From NCBI GenBank assembly GCA_016716265.1, contig JADJWQ010000006.1:1116001-1180000 (forward strand): a stretch of 64,000 bases of DNA, read 5' to 3'. Both the position numbers and the translations under genes were made by a program. The stretch is from Planctomycetota bacterium. Its GTDB lineage: Bacteria > Planctomycetota > UBA1135 > UBA2386. Each line of letters begins with the position of its first letter. The first letter of the stretch is position 1. The notes under the pieces are model-generated. The model was given only the letters and a program-made list of their open reading frames with translations. It ran no database searches and was not told where the DNA came from. This document shows, piece after piece, positions 8,070 to 16,753 of this stretch.

Positions 8070-9581
8070 ATGAGCGGTCTCCCGATCGGCGCCGGCGCTG
8101 CGACGCTGGCTCTCCTCGTAGGGGCGATCACCGCGCAGACCCCCTGCGGTGACGTCCACTACGGGACGGCCACCGCCGGCTCCGGCCGGCTCGCACCGAC
8201 GATCGCGACGACGGGCGGGCTGCCGGCGGTCGGCAACGCGTCGTTCGCGCTCCGCGCGGACGCGACGCTCGGTGGGGCAGTCGTCGGCGAGATCCTCGGC
8301 CTGGCGGCGGTCGTCCGACCCGTCGCCGGCATCGACCTGCTGGTCGATCCGCTCGTGCTGACCACGGCGCTCGCGAGCGGCACGGGTCCCGGCGCCGGCC
8401 AGGCGGTGTTCCCGCTGCCGATCCCGAACGACCCGGGGCTCGTCGGCGTGCGGCTGCTCGCACAGATGGTCACCGCCGATCCCGGCGCACCGCAGGGACT
8501 CGCGGCGAGCGACGGACTGCAGTTCCGGCCGTGCCTCGACAACCGGCTCTGCGCGACGAGCGCGTGGCAGGGTCCCGCCGGCTCCGACGCGTTCAGCGCG
8601 ATCGCGTGGCTCGGCAACGATCGGATCATCGCCGGCAAGCGATCGTCGCAGGCCGCCGACCGCTTCCTGCTCAGCGACGACGCCGGCCGGAGCTGGCGCG
8701 TGATCGGCTGCCCCGGCTCGACCGGTTCGCACACCTACTTCTTCGGTCGGAACGGCACCACCGTGCTGTCCGGGACCGGCGACACCGGCAATGCGTGCCT
8801 GATGCGCAGCCTCGACCGCGGCATCACCTGGTCGATCGCGCTGTCGGGGGCGCAGCTCCGCGGGCTGACCGGCAGCGCGAACGTGCTGGCGGTGTTCGGC
8901 CCGGTGCACCTCGGTGCTGGGCATTGGCTCGCGAACCTGAAGTGCACCGACACGCGAACCAAGCTGATCGCGTCGACCGACGACGGTGCGACCTGGACCG
9001 CCCCGAGCGCGCAGCCCGGCCAGGGGCCGTCGTCGTGGGCGCGGCAGATGATCCTGACCGGCGACGGTGTGCTGCTGTGGCCGTCGTGCCTGACCGACCG
9101 GATGTACCGGTCGGACGACAAGGGCGCGACCTGGACGCATGCGATCGTCCCCGGCGCGTCGCTGTTCCAGCCGCTGTGCGACGCCGGCGGCGGCGTCTAC
9201 CTGTGCGGTGACGCCACCGCGAGCCCGAACACCGCCATCGGCCTGCACCGCAGCCTCGACCGGGGACGCACCTGGCAGACGGTGACGACGGTCAACCTGC
9301 AGCGCCCGACCGCGACCTACTGGCGCGACGTCATCGCCGTCGACGGCACGTTGCTCGCCTCGGCGTGCTGCCACGAAGGCACCAGCACCGAGCGGTACAT
9401 GCAGCTGTTCCGCTCGTTCGACAGCGGCACGACCTGGTGCAGCTACGGCAACCCGTTCCAGGGTCCGTACGGCGGCATGCAGGCCATCTACCAGATGTGT
9501 GTGACCGACGCCGGCATCGTGTTCGCCGCCTGCCAGCCGGACGCCACGATCCTGCGCTGGCCGATCGAGACCGCCCCGTGA
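8070..9581 (+). CDS. Secreted protein: clade-type beta domain followed by Asp-box (BNR) propeller
   Basis: 503 residues. Signal peptide 1-22 (cut near ITAQ). Residues 25-160 form a Gly/Pro-rich beta domain ending in PLPIPNDPGLVGVRLLAQ, similar to the C-terminal domains of three other secreted proteins here. The rest is a sialidase-fold propeller with six Asp boxes (SxDxGxTW) near residues 201, 247, 301, 348, 394 and 449, for example SDDAGRSW and STDDGATW. The sialidase Arg triad is not evident, so enzymatic sialidase activity is not claimed; binding or a photosystem-assembly/sortilin-like propeller role is as likely. GGGGGA precedes ATG 8070. Confidence 0.75.
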   Translation: MSGLPIGAGAATLALLVGAITAQTPCGDVHYGTATAGSGRLAPTIATTGGLPAVGNASFALRADATLGGAVVGEILGLAAVVRPVAGIDLLVDPLVLTTALASGTGPGAGQAVFPLPIPNDPGLVGVRLLAQMVTADPGAPQGLAASDGLQFRPCLDNRLCATSAWQGPAGSDAFSAIAWLGNDRIIAGKRSSQAADRFLLSDDAGRSWRVIGCPGSTGSHTYFFGRNGTTVLSGTGDTGNACLMRSLDRGITWSIALSGAQLRGLTGSANVLAVFGPVHLGAGHWLANLKCTDTRTKLIASTDDGATWTAPSAQPGQGPSSWARQMILTGDGVLLWPSCLTDRMYRSDDKGATWTHAIVPGASLFQPLCDAGGGVYLCGDATASPNTAIGLHRSLDRGRTWQTVTTVNLQRPTATYWRDVIAVDGTLLASACCHEGTSTERYMQLFRSFDSGTTWCSYGNPFQGPYGGMQAIYQMCVTDAGIVFAACQPDATILRWPIETAP

Positions 9582-9599
9582 GCGGTCGCCGGACGGCAC

Positions 9600-9621
9600 C
9601 GGTCGCGAACCCGAGCGACCG
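9600..9621. terminator. Hairpin between propeller gene and glyS
   Basis: CGGTCGC and GCGACCG flank an 8-nt loop, 19 bp after the propeller stop and 42 bp before the end of the convergent glyS. No T tract; a bidirectional terminator is the likely role. Confidence 0.4.
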
Positions 9622-9662
9622 TCGCCCGCCGACTCCGAGGTCCCGCGTGCCCCGCGCGGCAC

Positions 9663-11042
9663 TCAGCCGCGGCGCCAGGCCTTCATCTTGTCGCGGATGA
9701 AGGCGACCAGCTCGGCCGGCTGGACGCGATCCTGCGCCATCGAATCGCGATCGCGCACGGTCACCGTGCCGTCGCGTTCGACGGTGTCGCCGTCGATCGT
9801 CACGCAGTACGGCGTGCCGACCTCGTCCTGGCGGCGGTAGCGGCGGCCGATCGCACCCTTCTCGTCGAAGAACGTGCGCAGGCCGGCGTCCATCAACGTG
9901 GCCTGGATCTCCTTCGCGCGCTCGGGCATGCCGGCCTTCTTGACCAGCGGGAAGATCGCGACGGTGATCGGCGCGATGCGCGGGTGGAAGTGCAGCACCG
10001 TGCGCACCTCGGACTTGCCACCCTCGTCCGTCACCGTCTCTTCGTCGTAGGCGTCGACGAGAAAGGTCATCGCGGCGCGGTCGCAGCCGGCTGCGGGCTC
10101 GACGACGTGTGGGACGTAGCGCTGCTTCGTCGCCTCGTCGAAGAACGACAGGTCCTTGCCGCAGCCCTTCGCGTGAGCGGTCAGGTCGTAGCTGCCGCGC
10201 TTCGCGATGCCCTCCAGCTCACCCCAGCCGAACGGGTACAGGTACTCGACGTCGGTGCAGCCCGACGAATAGTGCGCCAGCTCGTCCTCGGCGTGCGGCC
10301 GCTTGCGCAGGCGGTCGGGGCGGACGCCATTGTCGACGTACCAGCGGAAGCGCTGCTCGACCCAGTACTCGTACCAGCGGTCCTCGTCCGCCGGCGGCAC
10401 GAAGAACTCCATCTCCATCTGCTCGAACTCGCGCGTGCGGAACACGAAGTTCCCCGGCGTGATCTCGTTGCGGAAGCTCTTGCCGATCTGCGCGACACCG
10501 AACGGCGGCGCCATGCGCGAGCTGTTCACGACGTTGAGGAAGTTCGTGAAGATGCCCTGCGCGGTCTCCGGGCGCAGGTAGACGATGCTCGCCGAGTCCT
10601 TCACCGGACCGGCGTGCGTCTCGAACATCAGGTTGAAGGCGCGCGGCTCGGTGTGCAGACCCTCCTGCTGGCAGACGCGCGCGACGCGGCCCTTGAACTC
10701 CCGGTCGGGGCACGGGATGGCGTCGAGGTGATCCTCGCGGAACCGCCCCTTGCAGCGCCGGCAGTCGACCAGCAGGTCGGAGAACCCGGCCACGTGGCCC
10801 GACGACCGCCACACCTCCGGGTGCTGGATGATCGCCGAGTCGAGCCCCACGATGTCGTCGCGGCGGACCACCATCGCCTGCCACCACGCGTCCTTGACGT
10901 TCCGCTTCAGCTCGGCGCCGAGCGGACCGTAGTCGTAGCAGGAGTTGATCCCACCGTAGATCTCGCTGCTCTGGAACACGAAGCCACGCCGCTTGCACAG
11001 CGACACGACGCGCTCCATCAGGTCGGGCTCGGGCTTGGCCAT
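9663..11042 (-). CDS. glyS: Glycyl-tRNA synthetase (class II, dimeric type)
   Basis: 459 residues from ATG 11042. Class II motifs are clear: the SEIYGGINSCYDYGPLG N-terminal block, motif 2 in GKSFRNEITPGNFVFRTREFEQ and the C-terminal anticodon-binding domain from about 355. CRRC and CPDREFKGRVARVC give a zinc-binding-like insertion as in bacterial single-chain enzymes. It charges tRNA-Gly with glycine. The upstream in-frame TTG at 11081 is rejected because the family starts near the KPEPDLMERVVSLCKRRG block. Divergent from mqnC. Confidence 0.95.
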   Translation of the reverse strand: MAKPEPDLMERVVSLCKRRGFVFQSSEIYGGINSCYDYGPLGAELKRNVKDAWWQAMVVRRDDIVGLDSAIIQHPEVWRSSGHVAGFSDLLVDCRRCKGRFREDHLDAIPCPDREFKGRVARVCQQEGLHTEPRAFNLMFETHAGPVKDSASIVYLRPETAQGIFTNFLNVVNSSRMAPPFGVAQIGKSFRNEITPGNFVFRTREFEQMEMEFFVPPADEDRWYEYWVEQRFRWYVDNGVRPDRLRKRPHAEDELAHYSSGCTDVEYLYPFGWGELEGIAKRGSYDLTAHAKGCGKDLSFFDEATKQRYVPHVVEPAAGCDRAAMTFLVDAYDEETVTDEGGKSEVRTVLHFHPRIAPITVAIFPLVKKAGMPERAKEIQATLMDAGLRTFFDEKGAIGRRYRRQDEVGTPYCVTIDGDTVERDGTVTVRDRDSMAQDRVQPAELVAFIRDKMKAWRRG

Positions 11043-11228
11043 CGGGCCGGACACGGTAGGGAGCGGTCCCACCCGCGGCAACGGAGAAGCGCCGCCCCGG
11101 CCGCGCGGGCCGGGTCCAGGCCGCGCACGGACCTGCCGCGGGTGACTGCACCCGGCGCGCAGCGCGCGGCGAAGGTCCGGTCCCGGGTCGGCGACGGCGC
11201 CGCGCGGCGGTGCGGCCGCCGCCCGGCC

Positions 11229-11256
11229 TTGAGCGACACCCCGCCGACCCTATCCT
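11229..11256 (+). promoter_or_regulatory. Putative sigma-70 type promoter of mqnC-mqnE
   Basis: TTGAGC (11229-11234) and TATCCT (11251-11256) are separated by 16 bp. The predicted transcript start near 11263 leaves a leader of only about 13 nt before ATG 11276. Match to consensus is moderate (4 of 6 in each box). Confidence 0.35.
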
Positions 11257-11275
11257 GCGCCGTTTCCCCTCCGTC

Positions 11276-12475
11276 ATGACCGCAGCCTTCCACGACCCCG
11301 GCCGGCTCGCCGCGATCGCCGACGTCGCCCTCGGCGGCGGCGCGATCTCGCCGGACGACGCCCTGGCGCTCTACCGCGGCCTCGACCAGACCTCGCTCGG
11401 GCTGATCGCGAACCAGATCCGGTTCCAGAAGAACCCCGAACCGAAGGTCACCTACATCGTCGACCGCAACCTGAACCCGACCAACGTCTGCGTCACCGAC
11501 TGCGGGTTCTGCGCGTTCTACCGGCGCCCCGGCGATGCCGAGGCCTACGTCCTGCCGCGCGAGGTGATCTACCAGAAGGTCGACGACCTCGTGCAGAAGG
11601 GCGGCATCCAGCTGCTGCTGCAGGGCGGTCACCATCCGCGGCTCAAGACCGACTGGTTCTGCGAGCTGTTCCGCGACCTGAAGCAGCGCTACCCGCAGGT
11701 GTGGATCCACGGCATGTCGCCGCCCGAGATCACGCACCTGGGCAAGCTCGAGAAGCGGCCGGTGCGCGACGTGATCCGTGACCTGCACGAGGCCGGGCTC
11801 GACTCGATCCCGGGCGGCGGCGCGGAGATCCTGGTCGAGCGCGTCCGCAAGATCATCGCGCCGAAGAAGGCGACGACGGACGAGTGGCTCGACGTGATGC
11901 GGCAGGCCGCGTCGCTCGGCCTGCGCGGCACGGCGACCATGATGTTCGGCCACTGCGAGACCGACGCGGAGCGCATCGAGCACATGACGCGCATCCGGGA
12001 ATTGCAGGACGAGTGCGGCGTGTTCACCGCGTTCATACCGTGGACCTACCAGCCGGAGAACACCGCCATGAAGGAGCGGATGCCGGCGAAGGCGACCGTC
12101 GCCGAGTACCTGCGCACGCTCGCGCTCGCGCGCATCTACCTCCACAACGTCGACCACCTGCAATCGAGCTTCGTGACGCAGGGCATGAAGGTCTGCCAGA
12201 TCGGGCTGTCGATGGGCGCCGACGACTTCGGCTCGGCGATGCTCGAGGAGAACGTGGTGTCGAGCGCCGGCTGCTCGCACCCGGCGTCGATCGAGGAGAT
12301 CGAGCGTCACATCAAGGACGCCGGCTTCACGCCACAGCGCCGCAACATGCTCTACCAGCCGGTCGAGACGCCGCCGACCGACCGCTTCGGTCGGCCGCCG
12401 CGCGAGAAGGCGGTGGTCAGCGCCGCCGGCGACCGGACCGCGACCGGAGCCATCCGCGAGGGAGCCGCATCGTGA
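11276..12475 (+). CDS. mqnC: Cyclic dehypoxanthinyl futalosine synthase (MqnC)
   Basis: 399 residues, radical SAM barrel. The cluster ligands are C72, C76 and C79 in VCVTDCGFCAFYRRPG, followed by QLLLQGGHHP, IHGMSPPEI and the GLDSIPGGGAEIL block characteristic of MqnC/MqnE/CofH. MqnC cyclises dehypoxanthine futalosine in the futalosine route to menaquinone. YRRPG after the third Cys and the absence of the MqnE N-terminal insert place it as MqnC. The stop overlaps mqnE by GTGA, and GAGGGAG serves as the mqnE ribosome site inside its end. Confidence 0.93.
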   Translation: MTAAFHDPGRLAAIADVALGGGAISPDDALALYRGLDQTSLGLIANQIRFQKNPEPKVTYIVDRNLNPTNVCVTDCGFCAFYRRPGDAEAYVLPREVIYQKVDDLVQKGGIQLLLQGGHHPRLKTDWFCELFRDLKQRYPQVWIHGMSPPEITHLGKLEKRPVRDVIRDLHEAGLDSIPGGGAEILVERVRKIIAPKKATTDEWLDVMRQAASLGLRGTATMMFGHCETDAERIEHMTRIRELQDECGVFTAFIPWTYQPENTAMKERMPAKATVAEYLRTLALARIYLHNVDHLQSSFVTQGMKVCQIGLSMGADDFGSAMLEENVVSSAGCSHPASIEEIERHIKDAGFTPQRRNMLYQPVETPPTDRFGRPPREKAVVSAAGDRTATGAIREGAAS

Positions 12476-13629
12476 ACCAGCGCTACGAACCGCTCGACCC
12501 CGCAGTCGCGCGCCGGCTCGTCGACCGCGCCGGCCTTGCCGACGTGTTCGACAAGGTGGAATCCGGCGTCCGCCTGAGCCCCGAGGACGGCCTCCGGCTC
12601 TATGAAACGCCCCACCTGGCCGCGGTCGGCCACCTGGCGCACCGCGTCCGGCTGCGGCGCCACGGCCACAAGGCGTACTTCAACAACAACATCCACATCA
12701 ACTACACGAACGTCTGCCAATACTCGTGCAAGTTCTGCGCGTTCGCAGCCAAGGAGGGCGAGCCGCGCGCCTACACGATGTACGGCGCGGACATCGAGCG
12801 GAAGCTGCGCGAATACGACGACCTCGCGCCCACCGAGGTCCACATGGTCGCCGGCATCCATCCGCGCGAGGGCTACGACTACTACCTGGAGGTCGTGCGC
12901 GCGGCCAAGCGGGCGCGCCCGGACATCCACGTCAAGGCCTTCACGATGGTCGAGATCGACCACATGCTGAAGATCTCCGGAAAGACCGAGGACGACGTGT
13001 TCGCCGACCTGCGCGAAGCCGGTCTCGGCTCCTGCCCGGGCGGCGGCGCCGAGGTGCTCGTCGACCGCGTGCACAAGGCGACCTTCCGCGACAAGATCGG
13101 CCCGCAGCAATGGCTCGACACCGCGCGGAAGGTGCAGCGCCACGGCTTCAAGATGAACGCGACGATGCTGTACGGCCATATCGAGCGGCCGCACGAGCGC
13201 GTCCAGCACCTGGTCCAGCTACGCGAGCTGCAGGACGAGTGCGGCGGCTTCATGGCCTACATCCCGCTCGCGTTCTGGCCGTTCCACACCGGCCTCGAGC
13301 GACACGGCCACGTGACGACCGGCTGGATGGACATGCGCGAGATCGCCGTCGGCCGGCTGATGCTCGACAACTTCCCGAACATCAAGGCCTACTGGATCAT
13401 GCTGACGCCGGAGAGCGCGCAGACCGCGCTGTCGTTCGGCGCCAACGACATCGACGGCACCGTGACGGAGGAGAAGATCACGCACGATGCCGGCACGACG
13501 TCGCCCGAGCGGATGAATCGTGACGACCTGATCCGCCTGATCCGTGAGGCCGGCTACCAGCCGGTGCAGCGCACGACGACCTACGAGGAGATCGAGGTCG
13601 TCGACGCGCCGCTGGCCCCCTCGCACTGA
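12472..13629 (+). CDS. mqnE: Aminofutalosine synthase (MqnE)
   Basis: 385 residues, radical SAM enzyme with ligands C82, C86 and C89 in VCQYSCKFCAFAAKEGE. The N-terminal LRLYETPHL segment, HINYTNVC, VAGIHPREGYDYY and GLGSCPGGGAEVL are MqnE-like. It joins the chorismate-derived enolpyruvate to the adenosyl radical to give aminofutalosine, the first committed step of the futalosine pathway. GTG start overlapping mqnC implies coupled translation. MqnA, MqnB and MqnD are not in the window. Confidence 0.93.
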   Translation: MNQRYEPLDPAVARRLVDRAGLADVFDKVESGVRLSPEDGLRLYETPHLAAVGHLAHRVRLRRHGHKAYFNNNIHINYTNVCQYSCKFCAFAAKEGEPRAYTMYGADIERKLREYDDLAPTEVHMVAGIHPREGYDYYLEVVRAAKRARPDIHVKAFTMVEIDHMLKISGKTEDDVFADLREAGLGSCPGGGAEVLVDRVHKATFRDKIGPQQWLDTARKVQRHGFKMNATMLYGHIERPHERVQHLVQLRELQDECGGFMAYIPLAFWPFHTGLERHGHVTTGWMDMREIAVGRLMLDNFPNIKAYWIMLTPESAQTALSFGANDIDGTVTEEKITHDAGTTSPERMNRDDLIRLIREAGYQPVQRTTTYEEIEVVDAPLAPSH

Positions 13630-13654
13630 CCCCGCGCCCGAGCCCGACGCGGGG
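13630..13654. terminator. Hairpin at the end of mqnE
   Basis: CCCCGCG and CGCGGGG pair around an 11-nt loop, directly after the mqnE stop and 2 bp before the convergent lipoprotein stop. Probably a bidirectional terminator; no T tract. Confidence 0.5.
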
Positions 13655-13655
13655 C

Positions 13656-14084
13656 TCACCCACCGAGGCGGCAGAGCCGGATCGGCCGCAGCTCGCGCGC
13701 CGCGCCGGTCTCCGGATCGAGCTGGCTCGCACGACGGTAGAGCAGCAGCTCGTCGCCGCGCCGCTCGACGCGACCCGCGGCGACGTTGCCGCCGATCGAC
13801 ACCGTCAGCTCGTCGTCGCCGCGCAGCGACCACGCGAAGCGGCGGACCGAGTCGCGGGTCAGCGGGAACGACAGGCCGTCGGCCAGCTCGACGACCCCGG
13901 TGCGGTCGGCCGCGAAGGACACGCGCACCTCGCCAGGGCCGGCGATCACGATCGGCTCCGGATTGGTCCACGCGCCGAGCAGCGCGGTGGCCGGGTCGGT
14001 GGCCCCGGAGGTCGTGCAGGCACCGGCGACCAGCAGCAGCGCCAGCGCCAGCACCGTGGAAAGGAATCGGTCGGGGGAGTTCAT
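13656..14084 (-). CDS. Small putative lipoprotein, lipocalin-like
   Basis: 142 residues. A hydrophobic signal segment (12-28) ends in LLVAGACTT; the Cys is followed by small residues, so lipidation is likely although the -1/-3 residues are not ideal. The mature part (LLGAWTNPEPIVI...) alternates beta strands and turns as in small lipocalin-like, stress-induced lipoproteins. No family is recognised with certainty. ATG 14084 has GAGGTG at 7-nt spacing. Divergent from the oxidoreductase gene at 14196. Confidence 0.6.
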   Translation of the reverse strand: MNSPDRFLSTVLALALLLVAGACTTSGATDPATALLGAWTNPEPIVIAGPGEVRVSFAADRTGVVELADGLSFPLTRDSVRRFAWSLRGDDELTVSIGGNVAAGRVERRGDELLLYRRASQLDPETGAARELRPIRLCRLGG

Positions 14085-14195
14085 CGCATCACCTCGCGGC
14101 ACGCGGAGCGCAGCGGGATGGCGCGGCGTTGCTGCGCGGTTCCTTCCGGAGCAGCGGGTCCCGCGGCATCCTCTGCGACCCGAGGACGCCCACCC

Positions 14196-14843
14196 ATGAC
14201 CGAGGCCCCCGACGTGCTCGTGCTGCTGAGCCACCCGGCGCTGCAGAAGTCCCGCGCCAACGCCCGCCTGCTCGCCGCCGCGCAGGGCGTCGACGGCGTG
14301 ACCGTCCGCGACCTCTACGAGTGCTATCCCGACTTCCACGTCGACGCCACCGCGGAGCAGGAGCTGCTCGCGCGGCACGCCGCGGTCGTGTTCCAACACC
14401 CGTTCTACTGGTACTCGTGCCCGGCCCTGCTGAAGCAGTGGCTGGACCTCGTGCTCGACTACGGCTGGGCGTACGGCCCGGGCGGCACCGCGCTGCACGG
14501 CAAGCTCGCGCTCGTCGCGGTCACCACCGGCGGCGACGCGGCGGCATACCGGAGCGACGGCCACAACCGCTTCACGATGACCGAGCTGCTGCGACCGCTC
14601 GAGCAGACCACCCACCTGTGCGGCATGCGCTGGCTACCGCCGTTCGTGGTGCACGGCGCGCTGCGTCGCCCGGCCGCGGAGCTCGACGCCCTCGCGACCG
14701 ACTACGCCGCGCTGCTGACGGCCCTGCGCGACGGCCGGCTCGACCCCGCGCGCTTCGCGGGCGCACCGAGCATCGACGCGCCGGGCTGGCGCGCCCTGTG
14801 GCGCACCGCGGACTCGACCAGCGAGGTGCACCGTGCACGGTGA
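14196..14843 (+). CDS. NAD(P)H-dependent flavodoxin-fold oxidoreductase, KefF-like
   Basis: 215 residues. VLVLLSHPALQKSRANARLL is the FMN-binding N-terminus of the NQO1/KefF family, and FQHPFYWYSCPALLKQWLDLVLDYGWAYG is the strongly conserved centre (quinone and dimer site). In Escherichia coli KefF is the activating cytosolic subunit of the KefC K+/H+ antiporter. Here the next gene, overlapping by 11 nt, is a KefB/KefC-type antiporter, so the same pairing is inferred. Confidence 0.85.
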   Translation: MTEAPDVLVLLSHPALQKSRANARLLAAAQGVDGVTVRDLYECYPDFHVDATAEQELLARHAAVVFQHPFYWYSCPALLKQWLDLVLDYGWAYGPGGTALHGKLALVAVTTGGDAAAYRSDGHNRFTMTELLRPLEQTTHLCGMRWLPPFVVHGALRRPAAELDALATDYAALLTALRDGRLDPARFAGAPSIDAPGWRALWRTADSTSEVHRAR

Positions 14844-16713
14844 GGCGTTCTTCCGCACGGCGGTCGTCTACCTGGCCGCCGCGGTGCTGTCGGTGCCGAT
14901 CGCGAAGCGCACCGGGCTCGGCTCGGTGCTCGGCTACCTGCTCGCGGGAGCGCTGATCGGACCGTTCGCACTCGACCTGCTGCCGCACGGCGAGACCACC
15001 GACGTGCTGCACTTCGCCGAGTTCGGCGTCGTCATGATGCTGTTCCTGATCGGCCTCGAGCTGCGGCCGCGCCTCCTGTGGAGCCTGCGCGTGCCGATCG
15101 TCGGCCTCGGTGGCCTGCAGGTCGTCGGCACGACCGCGCTGCTGGGCGCCGCGGCGCTCGCGATCGGCGCGAGCCTGCGCGAGGCGCTGGCGATCGGCAT
15201 GGTGCTCGCGATGTCGTCGACGGCGATCGTGCTGCAATCGCTGGCCGAGAAGGGGCTCTCGCGCAGCCCGGCCGGCCGCTCGGCGTTCGCGGTGCTGCTG
15301 TTCCAGGACCTCGCGGTCATCCCGATACTCGCGCTGCTGCCGCTGCTGGCCACGCACGGCGGCGCGACCGGCAGCGCTGCGCACGACGGGGCGGACGGTG
15401 GCCCCGGCACGCTCGCCGTGCTCGCGACCGTCGCGGCGGTGGTCGTCGGCGGTCGCTTCCTGTCGCGCCCGGTGTTCCGGTTCATCGCGGAGGCGCGCCT
15501 GCGCGAGGTGTTCACCGCCGCCGCGCTGCTGCTCGTCGTCGGCATCGCCCTGGCGATGACCGCGGTCGGCCTGTCACCCGCGCTCGGCGCGTTCCTCGCC
15601 GGTGTCGTGCTCGCCGACAACGACTACCGCCACGAGCTCGAAGCCGACATCGAGCCGTTCAAGGGGCTGCTGCTGGGGCTGTTCTTCATCTCGGTCGGTG
15701 CGGGCATCGACTTCGGGCTGATCGGCGCGGCGCCCGGGCGCCTGCTCGCGATCGTCGCCGTGCTCGTCGTGCTGAAGCTCGGCGCCCTGCTGGCGCTCGG
15801 CGCGGCGTTCCGCATGCCGCTCGCGCAGAGCGTGCTGTTCTCGTTCGCGCTCGCGCAAGGCGGCGAGTTCGCGTTCGTGCTGTTCTCGTTCGCACAGCAG
15901 CACGGCGTGCTCGGACCCGAGCAGACCGGTCCGCTGATCGCCGCGGTCGCCGTGTCGATGGCGCTGACGCCGCTCCTGATGTCGACCGAAGAGCACCTGC
16001 TCCGGCCGCGGCTCGCGCGCCGGTCCCGGCAGGCGGACGACGCAGCGGACCTGCGCCGCCCGCAGGACGAGGACGCGCCGGTGCTGCTCGCGGGGTTCGG
16101 ACGCTTCGGGCTCGTCGTCGGCCGGCTGCTGCGCGCGCAGGGGATCCGCACGACGGTCCTCGAGCTCGACCCCGCCCAGATCCGGATGCTCGAGGAGTTC
16201 GGCTTCCAGGCCTTCTACGGCGATGCCTCGCGCGTCGAGCTGCTGGCGGCCGCAGGCGCCGCGCGCGCACGACTGCTGATCGTCGCGGTCGACGACGAGG
16301 AGAAATCGCTGCAGATCGTCGAGCAGGCGCAGCGCCACTTCCCGCACCTGCACATCCTCGCGCGGGCCCGCGGCCGCCCGCACGCCTACGCGCTGCTGCG
16401 GCGCGGCGTGCGCGACGTGTTCCGCGAGACGCTCGGCTCGTCGCTCGATCTCGGCGCTGCCGCACTGCGCGCGCTCGGTGCGCGCGCCTACGAGGCACAC
16501 CGGGCCGCAGCGCTGTTCGAGCGCCACGACGAGCAGAGCGTGCGCGAGCTCGCCGAGCACACGAGCGGCGACCGCAAGCACTACGTATCCGCGGCGCGCC
16601 AGCGCAGCGAGGCGCTCGAGGCGCTGCTGCTGCGCGACCGCGAGACGTTCGCGCGCAGCGACGACGGCGCGTGGGACCCGCCCGGCTCGCGGCCGGACGG
16701 CCGCGACGCCTGA
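14833..16713 (+). CDS. CPA2 K+/H+ antiporter with TrkA-N domain (KefB/KefC type)
   Basis: 626 residues, GTG start inside the preceding gene. About twelve membrane segments (1-385) with FLIGLELRPRLLW, the discontinuous-helix block AMSSTAIVLQSL and FQDLAVIP, all typical of KefC. A cytoplasmic Rossmann domain follows (about 415-530): LLAGFGRFGLVVGRLL and LELDPAQIRMLEEFG bind nucleotide. These efflux systems lower cytoplasmic pH against electrophiles and are gated by glutathione adducts in gamma-proteobacteria; glutathione gating here is not shown. An approximately 100-residue charged tail ends the protein. Confidence 0.88.
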   Translation: MHGEAFFRTAVVYLAAAVLSVPIAKRTGLGSVLGYLLAGALIGPFALDLLPHGETTDVLHFAEFGVVMMLFLIGLELRPRLLWSLRVPIVGLGGLQVVGTTALLGAAALAIGASLREALAIGMVLAMSSTAIVLQSLAEKGLSRSPAGRSAFAVLLFQDLAVIPILALLPLLATHGGATGSAAHDGADGGPGTLAVLATVAAVVVGGRFLSRPVFRFIAEARLREVFTAAALLLVVGIALAMTAVGLSPALGAFLAGVVLADNDYRHELEADIEPFKGLLLGLFFISVGAGIDFGLIGAAPGRLLAIVAVLVVLKLGALLALGAAFRMPLAQSVLFSFALAQGGEFAFVLFSFAQQHGVLGPEQTGPLIAAVAVSMALTPLLMSTEEHLLRPRLARRSRQADDAADLRRPQDEDAPVLLAGFGRFGLVVGRLLRAQGIRTTVLELDPAQIRMLEEFGFQAFYGDASRVELLAAAGAARARLLIVAVDDEEKSLQIVEQAQRHFPHLHILARARGRPHAYALLRRGVRDVFRETLGSSLDLGAAALRALGARAYEAHRAAALFERHDEQSVRELAEHTSGDRKHYVSAARQRSEALEALLLRDRETFARSDDGAWDPPGSRPDGRDA

Positions 16714-16753
16714 GCGCGCCCAGCTCTCACCGCTCTCACTGCTCTCACTGCCC

